Below, one piece after another: positions 54,130 through 64,000 of a stretch of 64,000 bases of DNA. The notes below the pieces were generated by a model. It was given only the letters and a program-made list of their open reading frames with translations. It ran no database searches and had not been told where the DNA came from. Made by a program: the position numbers and the translations under genes. This DNA is from Prorocentrum cordatum (taxonomy: Eukaryota; Sar; Dinophyceae; Prorocentrales; Prorocentraceae), in the NCBI GenBank assembly GCA_963575745.1, contig CAUYUJ010019098.1, forward strand, positions 20,001-84,000, written 5' to 3'. Numbering within the stretch: position 1 is the first letter of the stretch; each line of letters begins with the position of its first letter.

Positions 54130-54166
<37 letters not shown>

Positions 54167-54544
54167 GGTCGTCCTTGTCATCGTCGTCGCCGTCGTCGTC
54201 GTCGTCGTTCGTCTGTCATCGGCGTCGTCGTTGCGATGGTCGTCATCGTCGTCGTGCTCGTGGCCGTCGGTCGTCGTGGTCGTCGGTCGTCATCGTCATC
54301 GTCGTGATCGGTGATTGTCGATCGTCAGTGATCGTTGCCGTCGTGATCGGTCGTCGGTCGTCGATCATCGACTGTCGGTCGTTCGTCGTCGCTCGTCGGT
54401 CGTCGATCGTCGGGCGGCGGTCGTCGCCGCCGATCGTCATCGTCGTCGTCCGTCGTCCGTCGTCGTCGTCGTCGTCGTCGTTGTCATTGTCGTCGTCCAC
54501 GGCGTCGTCGTCGTCAACCGTCGACAATCGTCGTCCGTCGTCGT

Positions 54545-54583
<39 letters not shown>

Positions 54584-54714
54584 TCGTCGTCGTCGTCGGT
54601 CGTCGTCGTGCTCGGGGTCGTCGGTCGTCCATCTTCTGTTATCGTGGTCGTTGTCATTGTCGTCGTCCACGGCGTCGTCGTCGTCAACCGTCGACAATCG
54701 TCGTCCGTCGTCGT

Positions 54715-54753
<39 letters not shown>

Positions 54754-54953
54754 TCGTCGTCGTCGTCGGTCGTCGTCGTGCTCGGGGTCGTCGGTCGTCC
54801 ATCTTCTGTTATCGTGGTCGTTGTCATTGTCGTCGTCCACGGCGTCGTCGTCGTCAACGTCGTCGTCGTCGTCGTCGTCCGTCGTCGTCGTCGTCGTCGT
54901 TGTCATTGTCGTCGTCCACGGCGTCGTCGTCGTCAACCGTCGACAATCGTCGT

Positions 54954-55004
<51 letters not shown>

Positions 55005-55319
55005 TCGTCGTCGTCGTCGTCGGTCGTCGTCGTGCTCGGGGTCGTCGGTCGTCCATCTTCTGTTATCGTGGTCGTTGTCATCGTCGTCGTCGTCGTAGTC
55101 GTCGTCGTCGTCGTCGTCGTCGAAGTCGTCGTCGTCGTCGTTGTCTCCGTCGTCGAGGTCGTCGTCGTCGTCGTTGTCGTCGGTCGTCGTCGTCGTCGTC
55201 GTCGTCGTCGTGTTCGTCGTTCGTGGTCTTTCGTCGTCGTCGGACATCCTTCGTCATCGTCGTCGTCCGTCGTCGTTGTCGTCGTCGTCGTCGTAGTCGT
55301 TGTCGTAGTCGTCGTCGTA

Positions 55320-55360
<41 letters not shown>

Positions 55361-55599
55361 TGTCGTTGCCGTTGTCGTGTTCGTCGTCGTCATCTTCGTT
55401 TGTTTGTCCGTCCGTCCGTCCGCCCGTCCGTCGTTCTTCGTTTGTCGTCGTCGTCGTCGTCGTGTTCGTCGTCGGCGCCGTCGTCAACAAGCGGTCGTCA
55501 ACGTCATCGTCGTCGTCGTGGTCAGTCGGTAATCGGTACTCGGTCGGCGGTCGCGGGGCGTTGGGCATCGGGCCTCGGTCGTCGCCGTCGTCGCCGTCG

Positions 55600-55648
<49 letters not shown>

Positions 55649-56195
55649 GGTCGTCGTCGTCGTCATCGTCCCTCGTCGTCGTCGTCGTTGTCGTTGTCGT
55701 AGCAACCGTCGTAATCAACCGTCGTCCGTCCGTCGTCGTCCGGCGTCGTCGTCGTTCGTTCGTCGTCGTCGTCGACGTCCTTCGTCCTGATCGTCAGTGA
55801 ATGTGGTCGTCGGTCGTCGGTATTCGGTTGTCGGGCGTTGAGCGTCCATGGTGGTCGTGGTCGTGGTAAAAATCCGTGGTCCGTCGTCGTCGTCCATCCA
55901 TCCGTGCGTCCGTCCATCCGTCCGCACGTCCTCGTCGTCGTCGTTGTCGTGGTCGTCTGTCGTAGTCGTCGAGCGTCCGTATTAGGTAGTCGGTGGTCGG
56001 GCGTTGATTGCCGGTGTTCGGTATTCGGTATTCGGTTGTCGGGCGTCAATCGTCGTCGTCGCGCTCGCCACCGTCGTCGTCGTTGTCGTCGTGGTCGTCA
56101 GTCGTGGTCGTCGGTCGTCTGTAGTTAATACTCGGTCGTCGGGCATCGTGGTCCTCAGTCGTCCGTAGTCGGTATTCGGTCGTCGGGTGTCGTCG

Positions 56196-56227
<32 letters not shown>

Positions 56228-56469
56228 CGTCGTCGTCGTCGGTGTCGTCGTCAACCGTCGTCGTCGTCGTCGTCGGTCGTGGTCGTCCGTCGCAGGTCGT
56301 CAGTCGTCGGTCGCGGGTCGTCGGGCGTCGTGCGTCGGGCGTGGTCGTGGTCATCGTGGTGGTCGTGATGGTTGTCGTCGTCGTCATGCGTCGTCGTTGG
56401 TCCGTCGTCGTCCGTCCGTTGGTCCGTCCGTTGGTCCGTCCGTCCGTTCGTCCACTCCTCCGCCCGTCT

Positions 56470-56500
<31 letters not shown>

Positions 56501-57290
56501 ACAATCGTCGCCGTCGTCGTTCGCTGTCGGTCATCAAATTCGGTCGCCGGTAGTCGGGTCGTCGTCGTGGTCGTTACCCGTCGTGAGTCGTCGTCGGTCG
56601 TCATCGTCGTCGTCGTCGTTGTCGTCGCCCTTCAATGTCTTCGGTCGTCGTCGTCGTCGTCGTCGTCGTCGTCCTCGTCCTCGTCGTCGTCGTCGTCGTC
56701 GTCGTCGTTGTCCTCGTCGTCATGGTCGTCGTCGTCGTCGTCGGGCGTCGGGCGTCGGGCGTCGGTCGTCGGTTGTCGGTCGTCCGACGTCCATCGTCGT
56801 TGTCGTCGTCTTCGTCGTCGTCGTCGTCGCCGCCGTCCATCATCGGCGTCGTCATCATCGTCATCGTCGTCATTTTCGCCATCAACCGTCGTCGTCGTCC
56901 ATGGTCATCGCCGTCATCGTGGTCGTCGATATTTGACCGTCAGTTGTCAAGCGCAAGTCGCGTCCATCGTCCATCGTCGGGTCGTCATCGTGGTCGCCGC
57001 GGCCGCCGTCGTCCATCGTCGTCGTCTTCGATATTCGGTCGTCCGTTGTCGATCGTCGGTCGTTCGTCGCCTATCGTCATCGTTCATCGTCGTCGTTGTC
57101 GTCGTCGGTTGTCGGTCGTCGAGGTTCGGTCGTCGGTTGTCGGTCGTCCATCGTGCATCGTCGTCGTCGTCATTGTCGTCGTTGTCGTTGTCGCAGTCGT
57201 CGTCGTCGTCGTCGTCGTCGGTCGTCGTCGGTCGCCGCCGCCGCCGCCGTCGCCCATCATCGTCGCCGTCGTCATCGGCGTCGTGTGTTG

Positions 57291-57322
<32 letters not shown>

Positions 57323-57390
57323 GTCGGCGTCGGCGTCGTCGGCGTCGTCGTCGGTCGTCGTCGGTCGTCGCTGGTTGCCGCCGTCGCCGC
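52608..57390 (+). repeat. giant (GTC)n-type domain, about 4.8 kb
   Basis: Almost the whole interval is GTC/CGT triplets with GTCCGT, GTCGGTCGT, GTCATC and GTGGTC variants, always with GTC on the strand shown. Within it, 54480-55080 has a higher-order duplication: the phrase CTCGGGGTCGTCGGTCGTCC recurs near 54611, 54781 and 55035 (spacings about 170 and 254 bp). Long Ser/Val/Arg and Asp/Thr/Arg frames of up to 499 codons are products of the repeat. A CpG occurs about every 3 bp. Confidence 0.97.
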
Positions 57391-57680
57391 ATCGTCGGCC
57401 GCCGTCTGTCCCCCGCCCCCCCCCGTGCTGCCTGGGCGGCCGACGCCGTTCGTCGCGGGCGCCCCCCGCGCCCTCGGGGGGCTGACTTCCCCCCGATCTC
57501 GCGCGCCCTCTGGCAGACCGCCGCGGGCGGGCGCGCTCTGCGGGAAGCCCGGCCGGGCGAGACTCCGTACGGCGGGCGAGGGGCGAGGGCGGCGAAGAGG
57601 GCGGCAAGGGTGGCCTCGGGGGGCGGGGAGCGAGGACGGAGACGACGAGGAAGACGAGGAGGCTGAGGAGGCACAACGTT
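57391..57680. other. GC-rich DNA, no gene identified
   Basis: High GC with C-runs; open in most frames by composition alone. Confidence 0.4.

Positions 57681-57727
<47 letters not shown>
57681..57727. repeat. (TTG)n
   Basis: About 15 pure TTG units. Confidence 0.97.
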
Positions 57728-57728
<1 letters not shown>

Positions 57729-57907
57729 TCATCGTTTTTCTCCCTCATCATAGGTCTATACGCGTATCTATTTTAATGGTGGGAAGTGCCCCAGTGGATA
57801 ACACCCGTCTAAGAATCCTCGCTCGCGCCGAAACACCATTCCTGGGACTTCAAAGTCGCGAATCAACGTGACTATGGCGCCCTGACGATCCTAAAACGTG
57901 CCAGAGC

Positions 57908-57930
57908 ACCTTTCGTGGGACTTCAGTCCC
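57908..57930. other. short perfect hairpin
   Basis: CGTGGGACT-TC-AGTCCCACG: 9-bp arms with a 2-nt spacer, shortly before the 82-bp array. Confidence 0.6.
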
Positions 57931-57934
57931 ACGA

Positions 57935-58275
57935 ATCCTTGAAGCTGTTGAAAGCTGTGAGAATGAATGTGCACATCGCTAAAGCGAGAGCCGCATTTTG
58001 ACAACGACCCGCCGTGCATCCCTGAAACTGCTGAAACTTTGAAGACGAATTAGCGCGGTGCTGACGTGAGGGCCACATATTGAAAACCACCCGCCCTCCA
58101 TCCCTGAAAATGTTGCAACCTTTCAAGACGAATGTCCGTGGTGCTAAAGCAAGAGCCACATTTTGAAAACCACCCGCCCTCCATCCCTGAGAATGGTGCA
58201 GTCTTTTAAGACGAATGTGTGAGCGCTAAAGCGGGAGCCACATTTTGACATCCACCCGCCCTCCATCTTTGAAGC
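57935..58275 (+). repeat. 82-bp tandem array, about four copies
   Basis: Units starting CATCCCTGAAACTGCTGAAA recur near 58016, 58098, 58181 and 58262, each with AAGACGAATG, AGAGCCACATTTTGA and CCACCCGCCCTC. Divergence is about 15-25 percent. Confidence 0.85.
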
Positions 58276-58394
58276 TGTCGCAATTTAATTTCTAAGCTTC
58301 AAGATCCGAACTAGTGAGGACGTCTTAGGCGAACTTTCCAGCCCGCCTTACTAAATCGTCTGGGGGTGCGACAGAGCCGAGTTCTATAAGAGAA
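58276..58394. other. no recognisable gene
   Basis: Short unique spacer. Confidence 0.4.
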
Positions 58395-58615
58395 AATGAT
58401 GGAGGAGGAGGAGCACGAGGAAAAAGAGGGGGAGGGGGAGGAGGAGGAGGAGGAGGAGGAGGAGGAGGAGGAGGAGGAGGAGGAGGTGTGAGAGGGAAGA
58501 GCAAAATCAACAGGAGAAGCAAAACGATGACGGGGGAGGGAGAAAACAAAAAAACATGAAAAGGAGAAGGAAGAGGAGGAGGAGGAGGACGAGGAGGATA
58601 AGGATGAGGATCGGT
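58395..58615. repeat. (GGA)n purine tracts
   Basis: GGA runs at 58400-58487 and 58565-58610 with an A-rich spacer. Confidence 0.92.
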
Positions 58616-58721
58616 GAAGCCTCCTCTCAGAAAGGCCCCGACGCCTCTGAAAGCATCTCGGAGGCCGGGAGGGCTGTGGTGATGAAGACTGCCTCCCCTC
58701 GTGCCGCCCCCTTGTCCCAGA

Positions 58722-58832
58722 CCCCCGACGTCGATCTCTTTCCACGACGTGGACTTCTGGAGCCTCTGGACCCCTTCCCCGACGACAGCCTGTCGCCCTG
58801 GACCCAGCCGTGAGGGCCCCGGGGCCCGAAGC
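58722..58832. repeat. DR-E copy 2
   Basis: CCCGACGTCGATCTCTTTCC, GACCCCTTCCCCGACGACAG and GAGGGCCCCGGGGCCC follow the order of 46285-46400. Confidence 0.6.
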
Positions 58833-59182
58833 CGCGCCCCCACCCCGACGCCGAGCCCGCGGAGCAGCCGCCGGCACCGAGCCGGCCGCGCCGCCGGAGG
58901 TCGACGCCGCCCCCTCGTGCGCGCCGCCCGAGGGCCCGACGGCGACGGAGCTCAGCCAGCGGCTCCCGCCCGGCGCCTCGGCGCCGACGCCGCGCAGGAG
59001 AGTTTCACGTCGGGGTCCTGCTCGAGAGGCTGAGAGCTCTGCGGTCGGGAGCTTCTGGACAGCGCGTCGCGGCGGCGGCCCTGACGACACGCTGCGCCTG
59101 GCAAGCGGCTAGCGTGTCGCTCCGCTCCGCGGGGCGGGAGGCCCGGGAAAGCTCGGGACGCTGACGCCTCGGGGCCGGAAAG
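58833..59182. other. GC-rich DNA, no gene identified
   Basis: Nothing recognised. Confidence 0.4.
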
Positions 59183-59241
59183 TGGATAGCGTGTCGCACC
59201 GAGGAGCGGTGGGCCAAAACGGGCGGCGCGACACGCTATCC
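59183..59241. other. inverted repeat, 14-bp perfect arms
   Basis: GGATAGCGTGTCGC at the left and GCGACACGCTATCC at the right with about 30 nt between. The half-site GCTAGCGTGTCGC also occurs near 59108. Confidence 0.7.
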
Positions 59242-59424
59242 AAAAAATCTCGACCGTATGTACGCTTCCGCGCACCTGCTTGTGCCTGTCGTCTTGGCAT
59301 CGACACCGTGCGGGGGGCCCACGTCTCGAGATCGGGACTTCTATTCCGAGCCTCCAGCCCTCCTCGATAACATCATCGTCGAGATTCTGGTCCTCGACTG
59401 CAGCTGCTTCCTTCTGCGAAGGCG

Positions 59425-59575
59425 CCCAGGGACACACACATAAACAGATACAAATCCTGGGATCCCCCATATTTTCCATTTCTTCTAAAAAGCTTAGTTT
59501 TCCCCTGCACTTCCAAACTTTCCCTGGGGTCGACGTTGATTTGTGGCTGTGCATTTGCTCCTCCTGATTTTGGTG
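59425..59575. repeat. DR-C copy 2
   Basis: Second copy of the repeat at 44148-44305; the word order is conserved over about 150 bp. Confidence 0.65.
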
Positions 59576-59856
59576 CAGAGCGCCACGGGCCGTGCTGCTG
59601 CCATCGCGCACGCTTCAAAGATGCCTTCTGCGCTGCCGTGCCCCGCCTCCTGCTCGCTTGGGGGGGGGGGCGTCCAAGAGGCGGGGGGCAAGGGGGGGGC
59701 GGCAGATCGTGGCCCGAGGCACGCGCTCGGCCGAGGGGGGGCCGAGGGCTGTCCTGCGGCGGCGAGCAAGGGGTGGAAGTGAGAAGGAGAAGGCCCCCTT
59801 CGCCCGCTGCCGAAAGCTGAGACAAGAAGGGGGGGCCATGATGTCCGGTGAGCTTA

Positions 59857-60330
59857 GCCGCCCCGATATGCAAGACGCAACACTTAGCGTATTGATGCGG
59901 GGCTCAACACGTAGACGGAACATGTATGTATGACGCGATACGTTCGCCAACACGTGGGCCAACACGTGTTGAGCCACCACGCAACATAATAGAACTGACG
60001 TTTTAAGCACGGTACGTGGTGCGTTTCAAAAAGGGCGTATCGAGGCAGCTGAGCCGGGGAAATATCATGGTCCTGGCCATGATGTCCTCCCCCCAGCCAT
60101 CACCCACCTATTAATTGGCCGCCCGGATACGCAACACACAACCCGTAGCGTGTTGACACGGAGTTCAACACGTAGACTGAACACGTAGGTCTGGCGTGAT
60201 ACGCTCGCCAAAACGTGGGCAAACACGTGCTGAGCCAACACGCAGCGTGTCAACACGGACGCTTTGAGCACGGCACGTGCTGCGCTTCAAAAGGGGCGTA
60301 TCAAGGCAGCTAGGCCCCCCAGTCATCACC
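59857..60330 (+). repeat. direct duplication, about 261-bp spacing, rich in CACGT
   Basis: GCCGCCCCGATATGCAA (59857) and GCCGCCCGGATACGCAA (60118) begin two similar blocks, each with TTCAACACGTAGACTGAACA-like text, GCGTGATACGCTCGCC, and AAAAGGGGCGTATCAAGGCA at the end. AACACGT words are frequent and AACACGTGTT is a perfect palindrome. Confidence 0.8.
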
Positions 60331-60530
60331 CAGACTCTGGTCACGCCCCCGACTCTTACCACGCTGATCTCCGCGCGCTAAGCTCGGACCTCTCACCTCG
60401 TCCGCTGGCGGACTCCCCCGCAGTCGCTGCCGTGGGCCGCCGCCCAGCTGACCGTCCCCCCCGCGCGCCCTCCCCCCCCACGGCCCCTGCTGCCTCGAGG
60501 GGCTCGAAGGCCCCGCCGCAGCCCCTCTGT

Positions 60531-60950
60531 CCTCCTCCTCCTCCTGCTCCTGCTCCTGCTCCTCCTCCTCCTCCTCACCTCAAGTACCTCCTCCTCCTCC
60601 TCCTCCTCCTCCTCCTCCTTCCTCCTCCTTCTCCTCCTCCTCCTCCTCCTCCTCCTCCTCCTCTCTCCGGTGCCTCCTCCTCCTCCTCCGCCTCCGCCTC
60701 CGCCTCCGCCTCCGCCTCCGCCTCCTCCTCCTCCTCCTCCTCGTCCTCGTCCTCGTCCTCGTACTCGTCCTCGTCCTCGTCCTCGTCACCTCCTCCTCAC
60801 CTCCAGTACCTCCTCCTCCGCCTCCGCCTCCGCTTCCTCCTCCTCCTTCTCCTCCTCCTCGTCCTCGTCCTTGTCCTCATCCTCGTTGTCCTCCTCGTCG
60901 TCGTCGTCGTCGTCCTCCTCCTCCTCCTCCTCCTCCTCCGCCAGGGGCAT
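60531..60950. repeat. (TCC)n / (CCG)n / (TCG)n triplet and hexamer tract
   Basis: CCT runs with CTCCGC and CTCGTC hexamer stretches. Frames are low complexity. Confidence 0.95.
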
Positions 60951-61423
60951 CCATCTCCGGGGACCTCGGCGCTGCCCGTGCCCCTCGGGGGCCCCAACGG
61001 CCGTGCAGGCTGGCAGCTGGCGCCAGCCCCTTCGCGGGCCTCAGTTTTGGGGCCGCCAGGAGTACGGGGGAAGGGGTCCAGGCTCCCGCCCTCTGGCCCC
61101 TCGGAGGGGGGAGGGAAGCAGAGTAGGTGGAACGGGGGGGGGGAACAAGGTGGGTGAAACGAGGGGGAGCGAGCCGCAATCTTAAGCTGTGACGGGGGGC
61201 GTCCCCAATCACAAGCAAGGGAAAGGGGGGAGCGATCCCAGCTCGCTGGGTCGTGGGAAGGGGCTTTCAAGGCTACGGGCCGTCGCCGACGCTGCCGCTG
61301 CTTTCGAGGGAGAGGGAGGAGGAGGAGGAAAGGAGGGCTTTCCACCTTTGCTGTCTCCCTCAGACCCGCCTCCCCGCCCGCGGAGGGGCCGAAGCTGGCC
61401 CGGCGCAAGATCAGCGGAGTCGC

Positions 61424-61424
<1 letters not shown>
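60951..61424. other. G-run-rich DNA, no gene identified
   Basis: Several G6-G11 runs (near 61135, for example) and GC-rich unique DNA. Confidence 0.4.
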
Positions 61425-61468
<44 letters not shown>

Positions 61469-61505
61469 GGTCGTCGTCGTCGTTGTTGTCGTCGTCATCG
61501 TCGTG
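61425..61505 (+). repeat. (GTC)n
   Basis: A pure GTC run with GTGGTC and GTT breaks. Confidence 0.95.
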
Positions 61506-61959
61506 ATGATCATTGGCCAGAAGAATGGCTGCACGGGACAGGCTTTGTCGGCGATCCGAGATTCCACACTTGGCCGGGGGCCGAGGGCGGTCTGCGCGCG
61601 CGGGGGCCGCGTGGCGGGGCGACCAAACGGCCAGAACTATAAATGCAACGCGACGGATACGAGGAAGGAGGAGGAGGGTGAACAGCCGAGAATAGCGAGA
61701 CAAGAGACCGCTTCGCCAATCACACATGGGTCATTGATGAACGTTTGCCAGGCGCAGGGGTCATAATCAATCGAACTCGTGCGGTTGGCGGGCTTCGTCA
61801 AGCTCATGAGGCTTTGGGCCACGCTTTTTATATCGGTGTCGTGGGGCTGAAGAGGCCGCAGGCGCATAGAACTCGGAGATGGGACTTGACTGTCCTACCT
61901 CAGATGTCAAACGCTGCCACAGTGCTGCTAGAGCGTCTTATTCGCCTTACATGAGGCAT
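61506..61959. other. weak coding hint, unidentified
   Basis: A minus frame 61637-61867 reads MSLTKPANRTSSIDYDPCAW and then QTFINDPCVIGEAVSCLAIL, protein-like but short; the plus strand is also open. No family is recognised. Confidence 0.2.
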
Positions 61960-62360
61960 GCCGATATTTCGCCGCGTCGCCGCCCGTTGCCGCCTCGTTG
62001 CCACCCACTTGGGCGGTATCGAAATTTCGCCGCGTCGCCGCCCATTGCCGCCTCGTTGCCGCCTACTTGCGAGGTGTGTCGAGGCTTCGCCGCGTTGCCG
62101 CCCGATGCCACCTCGTTGCCGCCCACTTGCGGGGTATGCCGAGGTTTCGTCACGTCGCCGCCCGTTGCCGCCTCGTTGCCGCCCACCTGCCGGGTATGTC
62201 GAGGTTTCGCCGCGTCGCCGCCTGTCGAAACTTCGACGCCCACTTGGGGGCATGTAAAGGTTTCGCCGCGTCGCCGCCCGTTGCCGCCCGCCCCCTTGGG
62301 GTGTGTGTTTAAGTTCCGCCGCGTCGCCGCCCGCTGCCGCCTCGTTGCGGCCCACCGCGC
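61960..62360 (+). repeat. 60-bp GCC-rich tandem array (left arm of a mirrored structure)
   Basis: The unit, GAGGTTTCGCCGCGTCGCCG, CCCGTTGCCGCCTCGTTGCC, GCCCACTTGCGGGGTATGCC, recurs at exactly 60 bp (62021, 62081, 62141, 62201). Because 60 is a multiple of three, each frame gives a 20-residue repeat peptide (RRVAARCRLVAAHLRGMPRF in one). Coding is not excluded but looks incidental. Confidence 0.9.
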
Positions 62361-62371
62361 TAGGGGGGTTC

Positions 62372-62462
62372 GTCGATTTTGCACCACATAGCTGTGTCAC
62401 ATAGCTTGCACCACATAGCTTGCGTCACGAAGATTCGACTACATGGCTTGCACATCCACGGT
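62372..62462 (+). repeat. AGCTTGCACCACAT short array (left)
   Basis: Five or six loose units. It is followed by TTGGGGTCGACGCTGGCTAA, nearly the same phrase that ends the array at 3196-3600. Confidence 0.75.
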
Positions 62463-62899
62463 GCAATTACTTGCTGTTGGGGTCGACGCTGGCTAACATG
62501 GTCTTCGAGAGCAGAATTGGACAACACGACCTTGAATCTGATCTAGCAGACATGTTGGGACTGCGACGTCGCGATCTGAGTGAGGGAGGCATCCGCTTTT
62601 CAGAACTTGAGGACCGCCCACGCGAAACGGCCAAACAAATCAAACTACCGACGACAAGCGCCGCACACTTGCGTACGATAATGCATATTCGTAGGCGCGC
62701 ATGCATGATTGTACATACGGGGTCGATGGGTGAAAACACACGCATGTGCATATGCGTTAATATGGACATAGGTGTCGAACTCTGTGTGCGTAGTAGTTAT
62801 CTCAATGCGTACATCTATGCATGTGCGTGTGCACAAAAATGCACATACTTTACACGTGTACATCTATGCATGTACAAACCCAAAAACTGTTCGCCAGCG
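62463..62899. other. centre of the mirrored structure
   Basis: Unique sequence with many GCATGTGCAT, TACATCTATGCATGT and ACACA words. No gene recognised. Confidence 0.45.
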
Positions 62900-63072
62900 T
62901 GGTAAGCTATGCGGTGAAAGCTCAATGGTGTGGGCTGTTTGGGCGAACGCTATGCGGTGAAAGCTATGTGGTGAAAGCTGTGCCGAGTAAACTAAGTGGT
63001 GTGAACTAGAGGTGAGCGCGATGGGGTGTAAGCTCTGCGATGTAAGCTGTCTTGTGTAGTCTAGTCGATGTG
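62900..63072 (-). repeat. AGCTTTCACCACAT short array (right, inverted)
   Basis: On the strand shown GCTATGTGGTGAAAGCT and related units; on the minus strand AGCTTTCACCACATAGC, matching the left array. Confidence 0.75.
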
Positions 63073-63074
63073 AG

Positions 63075-64000
63075 TTACATGCGAAACCTCGGCGCATCCC
63101 CCAAACGGCAACGTGGCGAAACCTCACCACACTCCCCAAGAGCGGTGGGCGGCAACGAGGAGGCATCGGGCGGCAACGTGGCGGCAACGGGCGGCGACGT
63201 GGCGAAACCTCGGCGGACCCCCCGAAGCGCGGTTGGCGCCAACGCGGCGGTAACGTGGCGAAACCTCGGCGGACCCCCCGAGCGCGGTGTGCGGCAACGA
63301 GGCGGCAACGGGCGGCGACGTGGCGAAACCTCGGCGGACCCCCCGAAGCGCGGTTGGCGGCAACGGTGCGGCAACGAAGCGAAACCTCGGCGGACCACCC
63401 AAACGTGGTGCGCGGCAGCGAAACGGCAACCGGCGGCGACGTGGCGAAACCTCGGCGGACGCCCCAAGCGCGGTTGGCGGCAACGATACGGCAACGAAGC
63501 GAAACCTCGGCGGACCCCCCAAACGTTAAGAGCGGCAACGAGGTGGCAACATGCCGAAACCTCGGCGGATCCAGCAAGCGCGGTGGGCGGCAACGAGGCG
63601 GCAACGGGCGGCAACGTGGCGAAACCTCGGCGGACTCCCCAAACGCAGTGGGCGGCAACGAGGCGGCAACGTGACGAAGCCTCGGCGGATCCAGCAAGCG
63701 CGGTGGGCGGCAACGAAGTGGCAACGAGGCGAAGCCTCGGCGGGCCCCCCACTAAACGCGGGTGGCCGGACCACCCAAGCGCTGTGGGCGGCATCGAAGC
63801 GACAACGGGCGGGAACGTGGCGAAACCTCGGCAGATCCAGCAAACGTGGTGGGCAGCGACGAGGCGGCAACGGGCGGCAACGCGGCGAAAACTCGCCGAA
63901 CCCACTCAAAATCGGTGGGCGGCAACGAAGTGGCAACGGGTGGCAACGTGGCGAAACTTCGGCGGACCCCCTAAGCGCGGTGGGCGGCAACGAGGCGGCA
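63075..64000 (-). repeat. 55/65-bp GCC-rich array (right arm, inverted)
   Basis: The reverse complement of the 61960-62360 unit. CCTCGGCGGA occurs at 63208, 63264, 63329, 63385, 63450, 63505, 63560, 63625 and 63680, giving spacings that mostly alternate between about 55 and 65 bp; the difference is one extra GGCAACGGGC decamer. It runs off the window edge. Confidence 0.9.

Noticed and set aside
52608-57390. ORFs up to 499 codons on both strands in the (GTC)n domain
   Set aside because: They are poly-Ser/Val/Arg or poly-Asp/Thr/Arg translations of one triplet repeat; every frame is open because the repeat lacks stop codons.
61960-64000. Repeat proteins (RCRLVAAH, PPRFRHVAA) of up to 286 codons
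   Set aside because: Six frames are open and all mirror the DNA period; no non-repeat domain is attached.

Overview
The window looks like nuclear DNA of a dinoflagellate. The decisive marker is a perfect 22-nt dinoflagellate trans-spliced leader (DinoSL) at 43568-43589 on the minus strand. Low gene density, very abundant simple and tandem repeats, a degraded LINE-type reverse transcriptase and decayed coding relics fit the same picture. Genus cannot be fixed from the sequence; the style of the RT and of the repeats recalls Prorocentrum or Polarella, which is an impression only. I see no rRNA, tRNA, CRISPR, bacterial operon or organelle gene.

Layout. 1-9 kb: trinucleotide tracts, a 9-bp GGGCTATAG array, a composite array (3.03-3.6 kb) and GC-rich unassigned DNA. 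9-16.5 kb: a 321-bp direct duplication, the 3' part of a non-LTR retrotransposon with an A-rich tail (minus strand, 11.92-13.11 kb), an AT-rich island and long AT/AC/T tracts. 16.5-21.1 kb: two full copies of a dispersed element with terminal inverted repeats (called DR-A here), a 25-bp array surrounding a probable tubulin-tyrosine-ligase-like exon, and a broken OTU-protease gene. 21.3-24.4 kb: an 89-bp satellite that runs into a (GAT)n tract, with diverged copies beyond. 25.5-39.9 kb: further DR-A copies, a decayed coiled-coil gene, a long polypyrimidine tract, several hairpins and a small MITE-like element (DR-D). 42.5-43.6 kb: an intact two-motif LAGLIDADG homing endonuclease whose 5' end carries the DinoSL followed by up to five worn 15-18 nt spliced-leader relicts. 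45.7-46.1 kb: a 197-nt near-perfect hairpin beside a second DR-D. 49.6-50.9 kb: a higher-order array. 52.6-57.4 kb: a 4.8 kb (GTC)n-type domain. 57.9-64 kb: an 82-bp array, duplicated blocks and a large mirrored array that shares its parts with the 3.0-3.6 kb locus.

The genes do not form a pathway. They are best read as passengers: cDNA that returned to the genome (the endonuclease), a 5'-truncated LINE that could be a source of reverse transcriptase activity in such genomes, relics of host genes, and several families of non-autonomous elements. The endonuclease is the only long ORF with recognisable catalytic motifs and no lesion. Most other long open frames are translations of trinucleotide repeats and are not annotated as genes.
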